Shown: positions 49,849-63,936, counted from the stretch's first letter. The stretch: 64,000 nt of DNA from Antilocapra americana (GCA_007570785.1 ML664161.1:6212723-6276722); one strand, 5' to 3'. Numbers and translations are program-made. Notes: generated by a model not told the origin, from the letters alone.

Positions 49849-50046
49849 GGCTTCCCAGGTGGCGCTATTGGTAAGATCCTGGTAAGAGAGGTGGGTTGGA
49901 TCCCTGGGTCGGGAGGATCTTCTGGAGGAGGGCATGGTAACCCACTCCAGTATGCTTGCCTGGACAGTCCCATGGACAAAGGAATCAGACTGGCTACAGT
50001 CCATGGGGTCTTAAAGAGTCAGACACGACTGAAGCAACTTAGCAAG
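49849..50046 (+). mobile_element. Bov-tA SINE
   Basis: GGCTTCCCAGGTGGCGCTAT, GGATCCCTGGGTCGGGAGGA, CTCCAGTATGCTTGCCTGGA and AGAGTCAGACACGACTGAAG follow Bov-tA. It has a short deletion in the head compared with other copies. It lies about 190 bp right of the CpG-rich block. Confidence 0.94.
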
Positions 50047-53000
50047 CACGTATAGGATGGAGGCTGCTGATGGAACTGGCCTTTAGAATGTGCTGCCTTC
50101 CAGAGAGGGGTAACAAGTAGACACCCCAGAATCTGTTAACACTGGACTGTGTTTGAAGAATCCATGTCTCCAGAGATCACTACTTATCGTGAAATAACGT
50201 ATCAACATGGCTTGGCACATGGAATTTTTTTTAATGACCTGCTAACTTCCTTGCACCTTTAGTATTTGCTACTTCCTTGTACTAAAGTATTTCATTTCTT
50301 CCTTGTGGAAATTTTTCCTCCAGTGTTTTCTAAAAATATTTTATGTATGGGCTGTCAAAAAGACCCTAGAAGTATGAAAGAGTATTGGGAGGCAAGCAAG
50401 GAAGATGGCAAAAAATACCAAAGAGGTTGAAAGTAAAGGACCAAATCAATGAACAGACATTTGTCTTCTTCATAGGATTGTGGCATATCTCTCGCTTATC
50501 CTGGGGTTTTAACTCTGGTTAAGAGTTTTTCCACTCTCCTCGAAATTTCACAGACATTTCACTAAACAAGTACATTTTGTGAATTAAACTGGTAGCTTCT
50601 AAGCTCTTATGAAATGGGTTTGACCACTTCCAAAAGTTCCTCATCAGAGATGGAACTAAGCTTTTTAAAACAGGTTATGGAAAGAAATTGCCAGAAAATT
50701 CACAGTTGAGGTACCAATAAAGAAACCCTTTGGTATCTACTTACAGATCTAAAACAGCTAAAATAAAGACATTAAAGCTGTATGACTACTACTCCAAGGA
50801 AAAACATGACCTGGTTAATGTTTGGCTTATTCTGTTGTTAAGGGAGATGGGATCGCCAATACCCACTGGAATGACCAGGTAAGAACAGACTTATCACATA
50901 TCAGATATGGTTTCTCTTACGTTATAACTTTGTGCCATGATTCCCTTCTAGTAAGACAAATTTTTAAGAGTCTTTAGGCAACCTTTGACCTGATGGCTTT
51001 TCTCCTAAGCTTTTTATATCCCCAAAGTGATTTTCCTTCAGATTCATTTAGAGTAAAGTAGAAATACCCTGAAATTATGTTGCAGCAGACTGGGTGGTTG
51101 CTCTCAGGCAGTCCGAAATGACCAGAGTACAGCCTTTCAGTATTCAAGCCATATCTACAGTAATTATTTGCCAGCATATCTAAAAGAAGGCAGGCATTTC
51201 CTGTTGCACACAAATGGGACACTCTTATCTAAATTACTGTTTAAACAGGTATTTAAGAAAAGACTATCACAGGCAGGAATTTACTGATGACGGAACACAT
51301 TAGTTTAGGGCTGGACACATTAGTTGAGGACTCACCATTGTCAGGAAAGGAAGCATATCAGCATCAGGAAGGTATAGGGAATATTTTATAACTCTTGTAT
51401 GGGTCAAGTTGGCGGTTGTAAACTCTGCCATTTGCACTCAGGAAAAGCAGGAGTGGTACATGCCCAGATGTGGAGATCTGGATTCAGCTATATGTCTTCC
51501 CTGCCTGGAGTAACCTTGAGAGCTTGAGAGTCGTAGCTTTTGAGGGGTCCCTGCCTCCCCTTCCATAAAATAAGCACATTGGACAAGTTCAGTCCCAGGT
51601 CCATTCTACTCAAGCAATCCCAGTTCTACATAATGAAAACCAAAGAATGGTCCAAGTTTGGTGTACCAGAAGCTTATAAAATATATTTCCTGGTCTCTCC
51701 ACTTTGGTCTCTCCCAACATGTAACCTAGGAGAGACTATACTCTGGCTGCCCAACTTTGTTCTAACCAGTGAAACTGGAATTTATTCCCAGTAGAGGCTT
51801 ATAAAACTGGGCTGTTATTCTCACATTAAGTAGACTGCCCTCTGGTGAGGACTGTGGTTTAAGTGTGGGCAGAATGTGTGGTTTACTACCTCTAATTTGT
51901 TTATGTTGTTGATGGTGGTTTCAGAAGAAAGCTACAGCCCTTCACATGCTAAAGAGTGACCTGATTTACTTCCTTTAAAAAAGGGGAAAAAAGTGTTGGA
52001 GTGGGGGAGGGGAGCATGAGCGTGCATTAATGTGACATTGCTAACAGAGGAGCAACTGGGATCTCTTTGACCACAGCTCTGCTTCATTCAGCTCTGCATG
52101 TGAAATGAGAGCCCCAACTTGTTTATTATAATTACCTAAGTGTGGCTTGGTGGCTTTTGGCAGAGATCCTTCTTGCCTCTGAAGGAGAGACCAAAACTCA
52201 GGAGCTACAAGTAAAAGGAAGAAGGGGGGAATGTATTTTGAAGCAAGGAGACCAAATTCTAATATAAACTGGGTGAAAATATTCAAAACAATCCCTGCAA
52301 AGATGAAGATCAAAAAGTAAATGAGATTTCTCTCCACTTTCTACCATATAATAAACAAAGATAGGTGTGCAGGAGAATTCAATAAACAGTGGAAATGTAA
52401 GTTCAAATTCATTCTCAGAGCTAACTTGATGCAGAACCTTCCCTGTTGCTACAAAATAGAAGAGCTTCCTTATATCCAGGAATCCTAAAGAAAAGGAAAT
52501 AATTATGCTTGTCTGGCAGAAGAGGGAGTTGTAGCAGTGGCTTGCCGATAAAAAGGAATGTGAACAAGCAATAGAAGCCTAACCTAACCATACTCTAAGT
52601 TTGATATAGAGCAGAGAGTACCCCAAAAAATTAAATTTAGTTGGTCTCAAAATTAGGCTTTTTATGAAAATGAACAATGATTCTTGTTCTCACAAGGCTT
52701 GGTAACAAAGACAAGAATGACTTCTGATCTTAAAGTGATTCTGTGGGGAAAGTTCCTTGATTCAGCTGATTTCAGCATGAACTCTGGTCCCACTGCAAAT
52801 ACAGCATCTTGGTGTAAAATAAGTTTAGATGGTTCCAAGAAGTGCAGTTTTCTGCCCCCATTTCAAACTCTAAAGGCCCCCATATTGAGTTTCCCAACAC
52901 TACATCATATTAAACAGAAAATCATTCAAAACCATGGGGATGGATGGAATGTCACTGAAAAACATGAAGGTTTTTTTTTTTAATTTCAGAAAACATTATA

Positions 53001-54240
53001 CACTTTGATAAAAAATGTTTTCAGGGAAAATATGAACAGATGTGTCATGCATAAGTGTATACGTACACTAAATAACACTTATGATTTGAGAGGGGGTAAT
53101 TTCAACATTGTTAAGTGGTAACACAAGCTAGGTATTTAAGGGAATGATATAATATGACAACTTCATAGACTACCAAGCTATGTATGGTCTCTGGAAATTG
53201 TCATTATCAACATGTACAATAACTAGTAGCATTAGGTGGTCTGTACAGTATCCTTCATGTCTAATTGAGTCACACAGTCTGAGACACTTGACGGGCACCA
53301 GGCACTGCCTCCTAATGAGAACTGACTTTTAAAGAAAGGCATTCAGGACCTCTTCTGTATAAATTACTATCATTTGCAGCAAGAGAGGATTATAAATGTT
53401 TGTTGGCAAAAACTGAATTTATTTACAAACTGGGTCTAATTTATTTATGGCTCCAGTACAATCGGCTTTTGTTGAAATATTTATGTTATCTGTACTTCTG
53501 CCTCACTAAACTCTACCACAATCATAAACACTGTTGAAAAATTATTTGCAGTTAGCAGGATTTAAACTACCCATTATATCACCAGCTAGTGCCAGTAAAC
53601 TTTTGCACTGGTTGATAAAGTTTCCTCTGTGGAATAAATATACATTTGACTTTCAAAATCTTTGGTGGGCTCCAAACTATGAGAGTGAAGGATTAAACAG
53701 ATGTCCCAGACTTTACCAACTGTGTGTGACTGCTTCAATGCACATTCCAATTGAAATTTTGTGACAGACTACAAAAGTGCCCAGATTAAAACTCTTTTCT
53801 AGCATCAGGAGAGGAATTAGGTAATTGAAGTGTAGGGGTGATATTCTTTGCCCAAGATGCTGCTTATCAGACTTTAGTCATTTACCCATTCTAAAACAAT
53901 GAGTTGACACCATGCTGTACCTTGGACTGTGCAAGTTGCTATGGCTACGTATAGACTGGAATAAGATCAAATTTCTGCCCTCAAGAAACCTAGAGCTGAG
54001 TAATAAAGACAGAAATGGTAACAGGTATATGACTATGTGGTAAAATAAGATCCAAAAGGAGGTTATGAAGAATGATGACTGTTAAAGAGTTGAATATAAG
54101 TAACTACTTCTGGGCCAATCAGCAGAAGTAGATGAACTGGGTGAAGGGAGTCTAAAAGTACAAATTTCTGGTTATAAAATAAATCATGGTGATGTAATGT
54201 AAAGCATGGTGACTAGTTAATAATAGCATAGTTAGTAATG
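50047..54240. other. Non-coding intronic stretch, no gene seen
   Basis: Mostly unique AT-rich sequence with a T-run at about 52970-52981. A diverged MIR-like piece may lie near 51470-51600, and 53925-54040 carries a 'ctgccctcaagaaacctagagctgag'-like old repeat that I cannot name. ORFs are short and unlike known proteins. Confidence 0.45.
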
Positions 54241-54450
54241 TGTGTGTGTTAGTAGCTCAGTCATGTCTGACTCTTTGCAACCCCATGGACTGTAGCCTGC
54301 CAGGCGCCTCTCTTCATGGAATTCTCCAGGCAGAAATACTGGAATGGGTTACCATTCCCTTCTCCAGGGGATCTTCCTGACCCAGGAATCAAACCTGGGT
54401 CTCCTGCATTGCAGGTGGATTCTTTACCATCTGAGCCACCAGGGAAGCCC
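54241..54450 (-). mobile_element. Bov-tA SINE
   Basis: Reverse Bov-tA: GTCTGACTCTTTGCAACCCC, GGACTGTAGCCTGCCAGGCG, CCCAGGAATCAAACCTGGGT, TGCATTGCAGGTGGATTCTT and CCATCTGAGCCACCAGGGAA. A nearly complete copy. Confidence 0.96.
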
Positions 54451-54631
54451 TATTAAAATAGTAATAATACTGTATTTCATTTTTGAAAGTTGCTGAGAGA
54501 GTAAATCTTAAAAGTCCTCATTACAAAAAAATCTATTATTATGTATGGTGACAGTGTTAACTAGACTTATTGTGATGATTATTTTGCAATACATATAAAT
54601 ATCAAATAAGTACACGTGAAACTAACATAAT

Positions 54632-54753
54632 AGTGTTAGTCACTCAGTCGATTCCAACTCTTTGCAACCCCATGAACTGTGGCCCACCAGGCTCCTCTGT
54701 CCACAGGATTCTCCAAGCAAGAATACTGGAGTGGACTGCCATTCCTTTCTCCA
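54632..54753 (-). mobile_element. Truncated Bov-tA SINE
   Basis: The 3' half of Bov-tA on the minus strand: CTCTTTGCAACCCCATGAAC, GGCTCCTCTGTCCACAGGAT and AGAATACTGGAGTGGACTGC, ending at CTTTCTCCAG. The tRNA-like head is missing. Possible flanking repeat CTAACATAAT (left) / CTAATATAAT (right). Confidence 0.92.
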
Positions 54754-54755
54754 GC

Positions 54756-57202
54756 TAATATAATGTTATATGAAATTAAACCTCAATTAAAAATGGAACA
54801 AACAAGAAGAAACCTCTTATTTCCATTCTCGGTGGAAATGTAGTTGTCATTTACATGCATTTCTGAGGTGCACCAAGTTCTTCACAGTAATGTAAGTTTC
54901 AAAAAGAAAGGCATGATTTACTCTCACACCTTCTAAATAACTCGTAAAATGATGAAACCAACAGGTTCTAAAACAGCCTTGCCCACATTTTCATTACAAA
55001 ATAAGCCAAGAGAAAACCACATGGAGAAGTGGATGGTTTCCCTGTCAGTAACTAGTAAAAAATGTATTTCTGCTTGGTCTACTTCACTGAAAAAAAAAGA
55101 CTAAAAGTTCTCCTGTAAACCAGGTGGGACTGCTGTGATGCCAGTGAGACTCCCACCAGCCTATAAACGGCCCAAATTACAACATTATCTTCCAGTTTGA
55201 ATTGAAAGTTGTGCCAAACAGACCAGAGATAGTTCTGGCTGACCTCAGAACAGTGCTGTATATGGAGGGATGACTGGGCAGGTCACTCTGAAGCCTGCAA
55301 TCTAAAGCAAGGGTTGTCAGAGAAAATGGCAGGACTAGATATTCTGGTGTCCCACCCCACTCAACAGATGATGGTCCTCTCCCAAATAATATCCATATAT
55401 GCCTATGATGGCCAAAGAAACTTAAACAAAAGCAAAAGTAGCAAAAAAAATTTTGAGAGCTGCATTTATATGGTGAAAAAAAAATCCCCCAAAGAATCTA
55501 TTTATTCATCAAGGTGCTTCACAAAAAAAGGAATGCCAAAAATCAAATATTTGTAACTTCATATTTTGTAGTATATACATAAAATACTGTGCTGCCTATT
55601 TATATCAAAATTATATAAAATCGCTCTTATTTAGATCTAGATATTAATATTATTCTCCTGAATAAGCAAAATTTAGTGATTTGTTTTATGCTTCTGCTGA
55701 TCATTTTATGGATTTATTCTGATGAATCTTCTTTAACAAACTGCTTTTAAATAGGTTATAGCTATTGAGTATAGCTAAGTTAATATTTGAGCTATTAAAT
55801 AAAGTTGAGCTAAATGAAATCTTTTGGCATCATGTTGCTTAGTTGATGAAATAATTGATTGAAATATCCATTTTTCATAGCGTTGTAGAATCTCAGAGCT
55901 GAATAAGCCAGAAAATCATCAGTTTACTCATCTAAACATTCAATATGCTTGCCGAGTCAAATATATTGTGGATCAGCCCATGTAAACCTACATAAACTAT
56001 GACTGCTTGAGTGGAAAAAGTGGAAATGTTATCATTCTATCAGAAGTATATGATGTTAAGAAAATCCAGAGGGGCAGGAGAGATTCCTGAAACATAAGAA
56101 ATAATTATAAAATAACTTAACAAGCCTTGTGCTATTTTTATTTGTGTTGCTTTTGTTGCTATTGTTGTTATATTACTATGTATACTCCATTCAACTTTTT
56201 AATGCTCATCACTACTATTAAATCTTAGTAACTATGATCCAACACATACCACAAACTGTTAGTCATTTAGACAATAAGCCTTTTATATGCAAAGCACCAT
56301 GGGGGCATCACAAAAAAGAATAAAGTGAAATTGCTGATTTCAAAGAACTTAGAATCTAGTCAGAGAGATAAGACAAATGACCAGGAAGAATTAACTTGTA
56401 TTATATAAAACTGCATTGAATAGAGTCAAGTGTATGGTACAGAAAACCAGAACTACAATAATCAACACTTAAAAGTGATTTTCCTCTTTGTTAAGAGAAA
56501 ACTGAAGTGGAAGATGGCTATAAACATTCCACCTGTGATGAAGACAGATAATTGAGAGGATTGTGAAACAGAACGGTTAAAGACTGTGGTTGAGCCTTGG
56601 AGAGGTAATGACTTTTAATTGGATTGAGTTTATCATATTTGCAGAGGTACAGCAGACACAGAAGAAAGGATTAGAGTGATTTCCACTTTCCATTATTTGG
56701 CATAATGAGAAAACAGAGGGTGGTCCACATCTCTCATACATATTATGAGCCACAGGAGATGCTTAGCATGTCAGTTTTTGGTAGCGTTGAGCTCTCCCAA
56801 ATAAACACATTTATTTGGACATAGTTAAGTCAAAATAAGTCACCTGGGAAAAAAAAGGTTACAGGTCACTAATTTGCATAGTGCAAAGGATTTATGAATC
56901 TTTAAATTAACCCTCCTAAATCTCTACACCATTTCAAACAATAGGGTGTATCTGCATTTTTCTTCAAAGTTTAGCTAGCTTAAAAAGTCAAATGAAAATA
57001 CTTGGCTAAAGAAAAGCCAGATGAGCAGATTTTCTTTCTTCTAAATGGAAAAGAGATACATTGTAAATTCTCTCAAAACAGCATTATTTACATTAAGTCA
57101 AAACACATAAAAAATAAAAAACTTGCATAAATATGTGGTAAGTGATAGGAAGATCAGGCAATTGGCACCCCCCAAATTCAAGTGTGCCCAAGTAGCAAAG
57201 GT
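54756..57202. other. Non-coding intronic stretch, no gene seen
   Basis: AT-rich sequence. 56260-56400 resembles an old unnamed interspersed repeat similar to those near 53.95 and 58.85 kb. An octamer ATTTGCAT lies at 56872-56879. No gene was recognised. Confidence 0.45.
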
Positions 57203-57214
57203 TATGAAAGCACA

Positions 57215-57430
57215 TGCCTCTGTGCCTGCTTAGTCACTCAGTCATGTCCAACTCTTTGCGACCCCATGGACTGTAGCTCGCCAGGCTCCTCTGCCCATGG
57301 GGTTTCCCAGGCAAGAATACTGGAGTGGGTTACCATTTCCTCCTCCAGGGGATCTTCCTGACCCAGAAATCAAACCCACATTTCTTGTGTCTCTTGCATT
57401 GGCAAGCAGATTCTTTACCACTGAGCCACC
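57215..57430 (-). mobile_element. Bov-tA SINE with 12-bp target-site duplication
   Basis: Reverse Bov-tA from TGCCTGCTTAGTCACTCAGT-type end to ACCACTGAGCCACC. It is flanked by exact direct repeats TATGAAAGCACA at 57203-57214 and 57431-57442. Confidence 0.97.
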
Positions 57431-57442
57431 TATGAAAGCACA

Positions 57443-58873
57443 CCACCACCAAAATCCCTTCTGACTATAAGGTGATGAAGACAGGGAGCATGGTACCTTA
57501 TTTACTGCAGAAATCCCCCCACCAAAGTCCTGAGATTAATTTATCTCTTTCCCTATCTCTTGAGTAGGACAGTTAATTCCTCCCACAACTGTCCATTTCA
57601 ACACTTCAAAAAGAACCTGTGCCTTGAAAGATAAAAGAATACAATAAAAGAATATGAAGAACTTTCTTGTTGTTCTTCCATTACTATGGTGTAATTGGTG
57701 AACATCCAAAAACACCTCTTAAGTCTCAGCTGGTGAATGAAGATGGAGACAAGCACTCTCAGGCTATACATATATCACACTACCCAGACAACATTCCCAG
57801 GACTTTTAAGAAGTCCAGCAGTAGGAACACAGGCAAACTCAGCCAGAGTTCTCTCAAAGTTCTATATTGCAAAAGTGAGGAGTAGCCAGGATTCCTTTGG
57901 GGTAGAAAATGGACGAGTCATATGCAGTTGATTCTGTACTCTTACGAGATCATGCCTCTAAACATATATGAATATTAATTGACATATTTACTGCAACATA
58001 AAGCAGTTGCTAACCTAACATTCCAGCCTTTGTTCCAAGTCTCACATCATTTTCTTCCAGGCTGTTGACTTTGGAGTGCCTGTGTAAGCCTAGTGGACTG
58101 CTAGCAAAGAGTGATCAATCAACACTTTGAAAGCCTCTTGTTCATCCCAGTACCTGCGAGCTGCTTTGATAAACAGTATTCTTGGGACTGTGTAAAATAC
58201 ATGTGGGAACATGGCAGGTTTTTGTTCTTATTTTTTATTTATATTTAAAGAAAACCTTTCAACATATCCCTAAGATTATTCTGTCCCAAGCTCAAGTCAC
58301 TAAAGCTCTAAGTACCCTCACATCAATGTTCTCTCTGTGGATTTAACAATGGCCTCCAATTTACCCACATTTGGGGGCACATTAAAAATTTTTTAAATAT
58401 AAAAATTCCCTATATTCCACTTTAAAACCTGGATAAAGGGACTGAAAACATGTAATACAGTTGCTTTCCTGGATGAGTATATGCTACTAAAGGTGTATCC
58501 TTCTCCCAAAAAAGTTTTATTCTGGGTCATCAAGATGAATACTCATTCTAGAGCTCATCAATTTTTTTCTTACAAATTGGTCACAGCTTTCTGGAGACTT
58601 TGGAAAATTCTTTCATGATTGGTCATAATCAATTTTCCCATCTTATGCCTTTAACACATTTTATAATCCAGTCACAATCATCTATCAAGGGTTTACTAAA
58701 ATCCTGTAGAATTTGGTTTCTCTGCATTGTTTTCCCTGACAACCTTCTATTCTCAAATGTGCTTCCTTCATTCTCCATCACACTGCTCCCTAGTGGAGCC
58801 TACTCCTGTTCTAAGAGCAAGCAGTGAGCAAAATCAGCAATGCCGCTGACCTCAAGAACCTTATCTGGTAGGT
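57443..58873. other. Non-coding intronic stretch, no gene seen
   Basis: Unique-looking sequence. The end (58805-58873) reads like an old unnamed repeat that the next SINE interrupts. ORFs at 57.67-57.93 kb overlap in two frames and resemble nothing known. Confidence 0.45.
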
Positions 58874-58883
58874 AGAGGGAGAA

Positions 58884-59087
58884 AGGGCTTCCCTGGTGGC
58901 TCAGAGAATAAAGGGTTCACCTGCAATGCAGGAGAGCTGGGTTTGATCCCTGGGAAGGGAAGATCCCCTGGAGAAGGGCATGGCAACCCACTCCAGTATT
59001 CCTGCCTGGAGAATTCCATGGACAGAAGAGCCTGGTGGGCTACAGTCCATGGGGTCACACAGAGTCAGACACAACTGAGCAACTAAC
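58884..59087 (+). mobile_element. Bov-tA SINE with 10-bp target-site duplication
   Basis: AGGGCTTCCCTGGTGGCTCA, GATCCCCTGGAGAAGGGCAT, GAGCCTGGTGGGCTACAGTC and GAGTCAGACACAACTGAGCA follow Bov-tA closely. It is flanked by AGAGGGAGAA at 58874-58883 and 59088-59097. Confidence 0.97.
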
Positions 59088-59239
59088 AGAGGGAGAATGG
59101 AACTAAAGCATAGATGAAAAATATGAGAGAGTCTTAGCTGCTGAGGAGAAAACGAAACAGAAATGTGGGGGGTAACTGACTATTTTAGATAGAGAGAGCT
59201 TCATGGAGGAGGCAGCGTTTAAGATTTATATATTGAACT

Positions 59240-59560
59240 CTCTCAGATCCAGTTTAGATGTTGTCTCATCTGCTAAGGGTTTCCAATCTACATATCCATC
59301 GTCTCACCAACCACAATAAGCATCTTCATTTTTGGTTCCCAGAGTATATAAGATGTACCTCAGTATATATTATATAATATAATATAATAATACATTATAT
59401 ATTATTCTCTCATTTACCCTGGTGTTATTTTAATTAGTTTTCTTTCATGTCTATTTCTCCATTTTGATTTTCAGCTACTTGAAGGCAAGGGCTGCGTCTA
59501 AATTATCTTTATACCTTCCTCCAGTGCTATGAATATAGTCAATGCTCAGATTCAAATTGA
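59240..59560 (+). mobile_element. L2 LINE 3' fragment
   Basis: It follows the L2 tail: AGATGTTGTCTCATCTGCTA, AAGGGTTTCCAATC, a late TACTTGAAGGCAAGGGCTGC, TTATCTTTATACCTTCCTCC and AGTCAATGCTCAG. An AT-only stretch at about 59364-59405 lies inside it. It is old and diverged. Confidence 0.65.
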
Positions 59561-60248
59561 ACCAACTTTAGAAAATGCTAATTATGAGGAGTTTCATTTT
59601 TAAAAGCTGTACTTTGTAGCTCCTCTAGCTCTGAATCTTAAGCAGATTTTTTTAAAGAAGCTATTATCCACAAAAGTCATTGCCACCACAGAAAAAGAGG
59701 TTTTTAGAGGATTTCTAAACTATTGACCATTCACAATACTTGCTCATCAAATGATAATTGCCGAGTACTCTTCTAGAGGAGATTGAAGTTTGGAAACAAT
59801 GATCTTTTCCGACAAATTTCAGGCAATTGATCCAAAAAGGGAATTCTCGAGCTTTCTGTTTGAAAATATCCAAAGTTGAGAATTCCCTAATTGAAAAGAA
59901 TCAGAAAGAGAGATTTTTGGTTAATAAACTAGTGCATTGAGCTGACCTTTGCAGAGCACAAGCAGGATTTCACAACAGCCAGTGAAAGTAAGCACAGAGT
60001 TTGAAAATTCTACCAGAAAGTTTTATTTCTCTGCTTTTTAAATAAACTGTTGACTCTTGTTCTAAGCTTAAAGAGTGTGCTAAATAGAGTCTTCTATTCT
60101 TTAAGTAACACCTTTAAAAAGTAAGGAAATTGCTCAAATATAAAAATTAAAAATAAATTTTAAAATGCCCTTTTCTGAAGAATCCAAGTATTTTTACTTG
60201 TAGGATCTGATTCTGAAATTCCAATTTAATAAGTGAGCCCCCAACCCC

Positions 60249-60283
60249 CTACCCTAAAAAGGAATGCCTCCTTTTTAGGGTAG
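60249..60283. repeat. Perfect 15-bp inverted repeat with 5-nt loop
   Basis: Left arm CTACCCTAAAAAGGA (60249-60263) and right arm TCCTTTTTAGGGTAG (60269-60283) are exact reverse complements, separated by ATGCC. No flanking direct repeat or transposon end was recognised. Confidence 0.95.
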
Positions 60284-62838
60284 TTTAGAAGGAAGTTTAG
60301 ACTGAGGTAGGATAAATACTCCACATTCTATTTCAAATACCAAGAACAAGGTAAGTTATTTTCCCTGCTGCTTCCCTGCCCTGTAATTTGACATCCATTT
60401 TAATGATGCTTGCTTTATTACTTGTCAGAAAAGTGAAATGGCCTGTCAATTTTATGGAGTTTCTCCTACCTTTTGGATGGTTCTATTACATTTTGAAATA
60501 AGTGTATAGCTTGCCCATCCCCTTTTTTTAAAAAAAATCCTAAATGGTCCATGTGTGGATTTGGTACTTGGCTGCCAGTGGTATGAAGTCATAATTTCAG
60601 GAGTCTGGGAGAATAGATCAAAATCACCCCAACACTTTCATGGATGGGTATATGCTGCTAAATGGATGTTTACCTAGAAAAGTCATCATCTGGCATGCAG
60701 CATAGCAAATGTTCCTAAGCAGCCAACTCATGTATACTAAACAAATTTGGCTTGGCTGCCACGAGAGCTGCCCTGTGGAAATTCTCAACATACATTTGTT
60801 TGATTGAGCCGTCATTCCCAGTTGATCTGCTGATGATCTGTGTCACTTTGTTTAAATGTCCTGGTGTGGTTTTTTCTATATATACAGTGAAAAGCCAGTG
60901 TGTTCCTGTGATGGATTAAATAGAGGTGAAATTTGAGAGTGACTCCTGTTTTTGATTCCTGTGTTTTCAGACAGGTGGGTCTGGAATGATCAAGAATGTC
61001 ACATTCAAACACAAGGGGAAATATGGAGCCTTTTTTATTTAAAACACATTACTGTAAAGATATATTTGCTACCGTGTTCTCCCTGTGCAAGAAGCTAGTT
61101 AGGATTCCCCACCTAAACAAACACCATATGGGTTAATGCTCAGCATCCCTTTCAAATGTTCAAAAACAAAGGATACAGAACTCATTGCTGGTAAATGTGG
61201 TCTGAGAGGAGTGAGGAAGGCCAGTTTCTGATGCATGGATTTGAGAAATCAAATGCAAGGTCAGGGTAGAACCTAAGCTCACAATCTCAAATATCCGAGT
61301 AATGGTTCGGATGGAAATCCAACACCACAGTGCCATGCCACGTCTGAAGCTCTAATCAAGTGACTGCCTGTTTGCTCCGTGGCTAAAGCACTTCCTCCAG
61401 CTAATCTTCCTAGATAGGCTCTCGCCTTTAATGACCTACGGGGTCTGCTGTTAAGTGTGGGGATCTGGGCACCATCAGCATGGATGTCTCCACTCTGCCA
61501 AACCCCAGACAACCCGTGATGCTCGCACACCCCTCCCCTCCGTTCCTGTGGACGTGGTAGACCATGCCTGTCTTAAGCTGTGTTCCCCAACCCAAAAATA
61601 TATTCCTGACCAATTTGCTGTTTTACCTGAAATCCACCCTCCCCCAATTAATCATCATTCCTTTGGGTTAAGGCAAAATCAGCTCCAAGAGTCCTCCTGA
61701 TTGTTGACAGTTTGTTCTTTTCAAAAGGCATTTAAAAATCTCCTACAGGCCGCCCAGACACTGGGTTTGCATTCTAGAAGCCCCAAATGACTAACCTTAT
61801 TCCTGGCTTCAACTCTGACTGAAAAAACAGGAGATATTTAAGGGGGCTGACATAGAAGGCAGATGAATCAGTCAGGAGCTGTTTCAAAAATCCATGGGAA
61901 AGACCATAAAGGGTTTTTTTAAAAATGACAGTGAAAGTGGGGGATGAAAAATAAGAGAGAGAGAGAGACTTGAAAATTAAAATTGAGAGGATTTGGGGAG
62001 GGAGTAGGGAACAGGGGCATAAAATAATCCTGATAAACCAATACACTACATCGTAAGTCAGTTAATCAGTGATCAGTAGAATCTGCCATGCTGAGAAATA
62101 GCACACATTCTGGGGATGAGAACACAGAATCTGAGCTGCCTAACACTGGAAGAGGAGCCCTGGGTGGTCAGGAGGCAACAAGAGAATTCTGAGTACCTAG
62201 AGAGGCAAGGCAGGATAGAACCAGGGGCTTTTCCCTTGATGGAAGACTCCATGAAGAGCCTAGCATCAACATAAGGACAGGAGAAAAAAAAAAAAAAAGT
62301 CATTCTTGCAAGTACAAATAGGGAAAATACCAAGTAAGGCATTCTAAGATATCTTCACTAGGTCCAACAGACTCGTAAGGAATATGGATACCATACCAAG
62401 CCTCATTCCTTCAAATTAGTAGCTATACTTTTAAATATTGATCACTCTTAAGTTCCTGCACTGTAAGTTGTTCAATATAGCCTGGTAATTTTAACTCAGA
62501 TACTTGGCTTCACAAGGTGTTTGCCAGACACACAGTCCCTTTGAACAATGGTTCAATGTTGCTAGAGATGGAATTCCACAGGAAAGGCTCCAAACAACTC
62601 CTTATCTCAGTGGTTTTGACAAATTTATTAGACAATATTTAGTTTAGATATAATTTCCCCCCCCACATTTGAGACATTTAAGAAAAAATAGTTAATTTCA
62701 ATAAGTATAATTTACTATGATAACTTTTTTAACCTAGTACGTGAATATACAGGAAATCTTGCAAGTCTACATTCTCTACCCAATACCCTTTTCTGCTTGC
62801 CCTCTACCCAGGACACCAAAACTCCAAGTATAAGGCAT

Positions 62839-62861
62839 GGGGATGGGGGGAGGGGGTGTGG
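62839..62861 (+). other. G-rich run
   Basis: GGGGATGGGGGGAGGGGGTG and a following TGG give three strong G runs and a weak fourth, a borderline quadruplex motif. Confidence 0.5.
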
Positions 62862-63936
62862 TGCATGCCCAGCTGAGCCCAGGTGCTTTCTTTCCCAAAA
62901 GTGGCCAATCTGCTTGATATTATTTACTTGTATATTTTCCCAGTGAAAGAAAAGAGAAAAGGGAAGACAGGGAGAGAGTGGAAGTTGAGTTTTATTTATT
63001 ATTGTTTGACATTATTTATGATTATTTTAATTTAGGTTCAACATCCCAAGAGTCTCATTGCAATGGGTGCAACAGATACCAATAAAATAGCATCACATGC
63101 CCATACTATATCTAATTCCTTTTTTACTAGTCATATTTTCTCATAGGCACACAAAGGAAATCCTGTCAAATTGCAATATACTTCTAGGCATTCTGCTTTG
63201 GATTTTCATTTTAATAAGTATAAAAGAAGGAAGAAGGAACTAGAAGACATCTATTTGTTTTACAGACTTATTTGCACCATCCAAAAGAGAATAGCAGTAA
63301 ACATCTCTTTTAGGGAAGACATGTGTTTATGATTTGATGGTCATCAAAAGTGAATAATACAAAGTAAAATAAAAACAAGATAGCAGGGGTTCTATATTAA
63401 TTTACATAAGCCTGAGTGATTAAGACACAGATTTTTTAAAACAGGAATCTCTCTCTCTCTTTTATTTTTTAATTTTGAGAGTTAACCTCCTCGAACAGAA
63501 GGCAAATTTTGAGTACATTTTCTTAACTGATAAACATAAAATTGGTACTTATGGTTATAATGTTTATAATTGGTAATTATGTGTACATACACCTAGATTT
63601 GACTCCCTGGTTTCATGAGAAAAGTCAAAATGGAAAATGGGTAGAAATTTACATTCTTGGCTGCCAGAGTACTTTGCTTAGGGTCTAAGGGACCAAATTG
63701 TCACTATTGATCACCCGAATCTTAGACAGGACTCTCTAGCAGACTGGCTCTGAGATCATATTGTAATAAATGCTTTTCTATAGAACTATACAGAAATCTT
63801 CTAATACTGGAGTCTTGAAACAGTTTTTGAAAATAATCAAAAACCACATTTCTTCCTAAGTTAGAAAGAGTTTGAAAAAACAAAGAAATACAAGGAATAT
63901 GTAGTGAGGGTTTTATTGGTTATCTCCCCCAAAACA

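Noticed and set aside
62839..62861. G-rich run as a strong quadruplex
   Set aside because: Only three runs of four or more G with a weak fourth run. Kept as a low-confidence note only.
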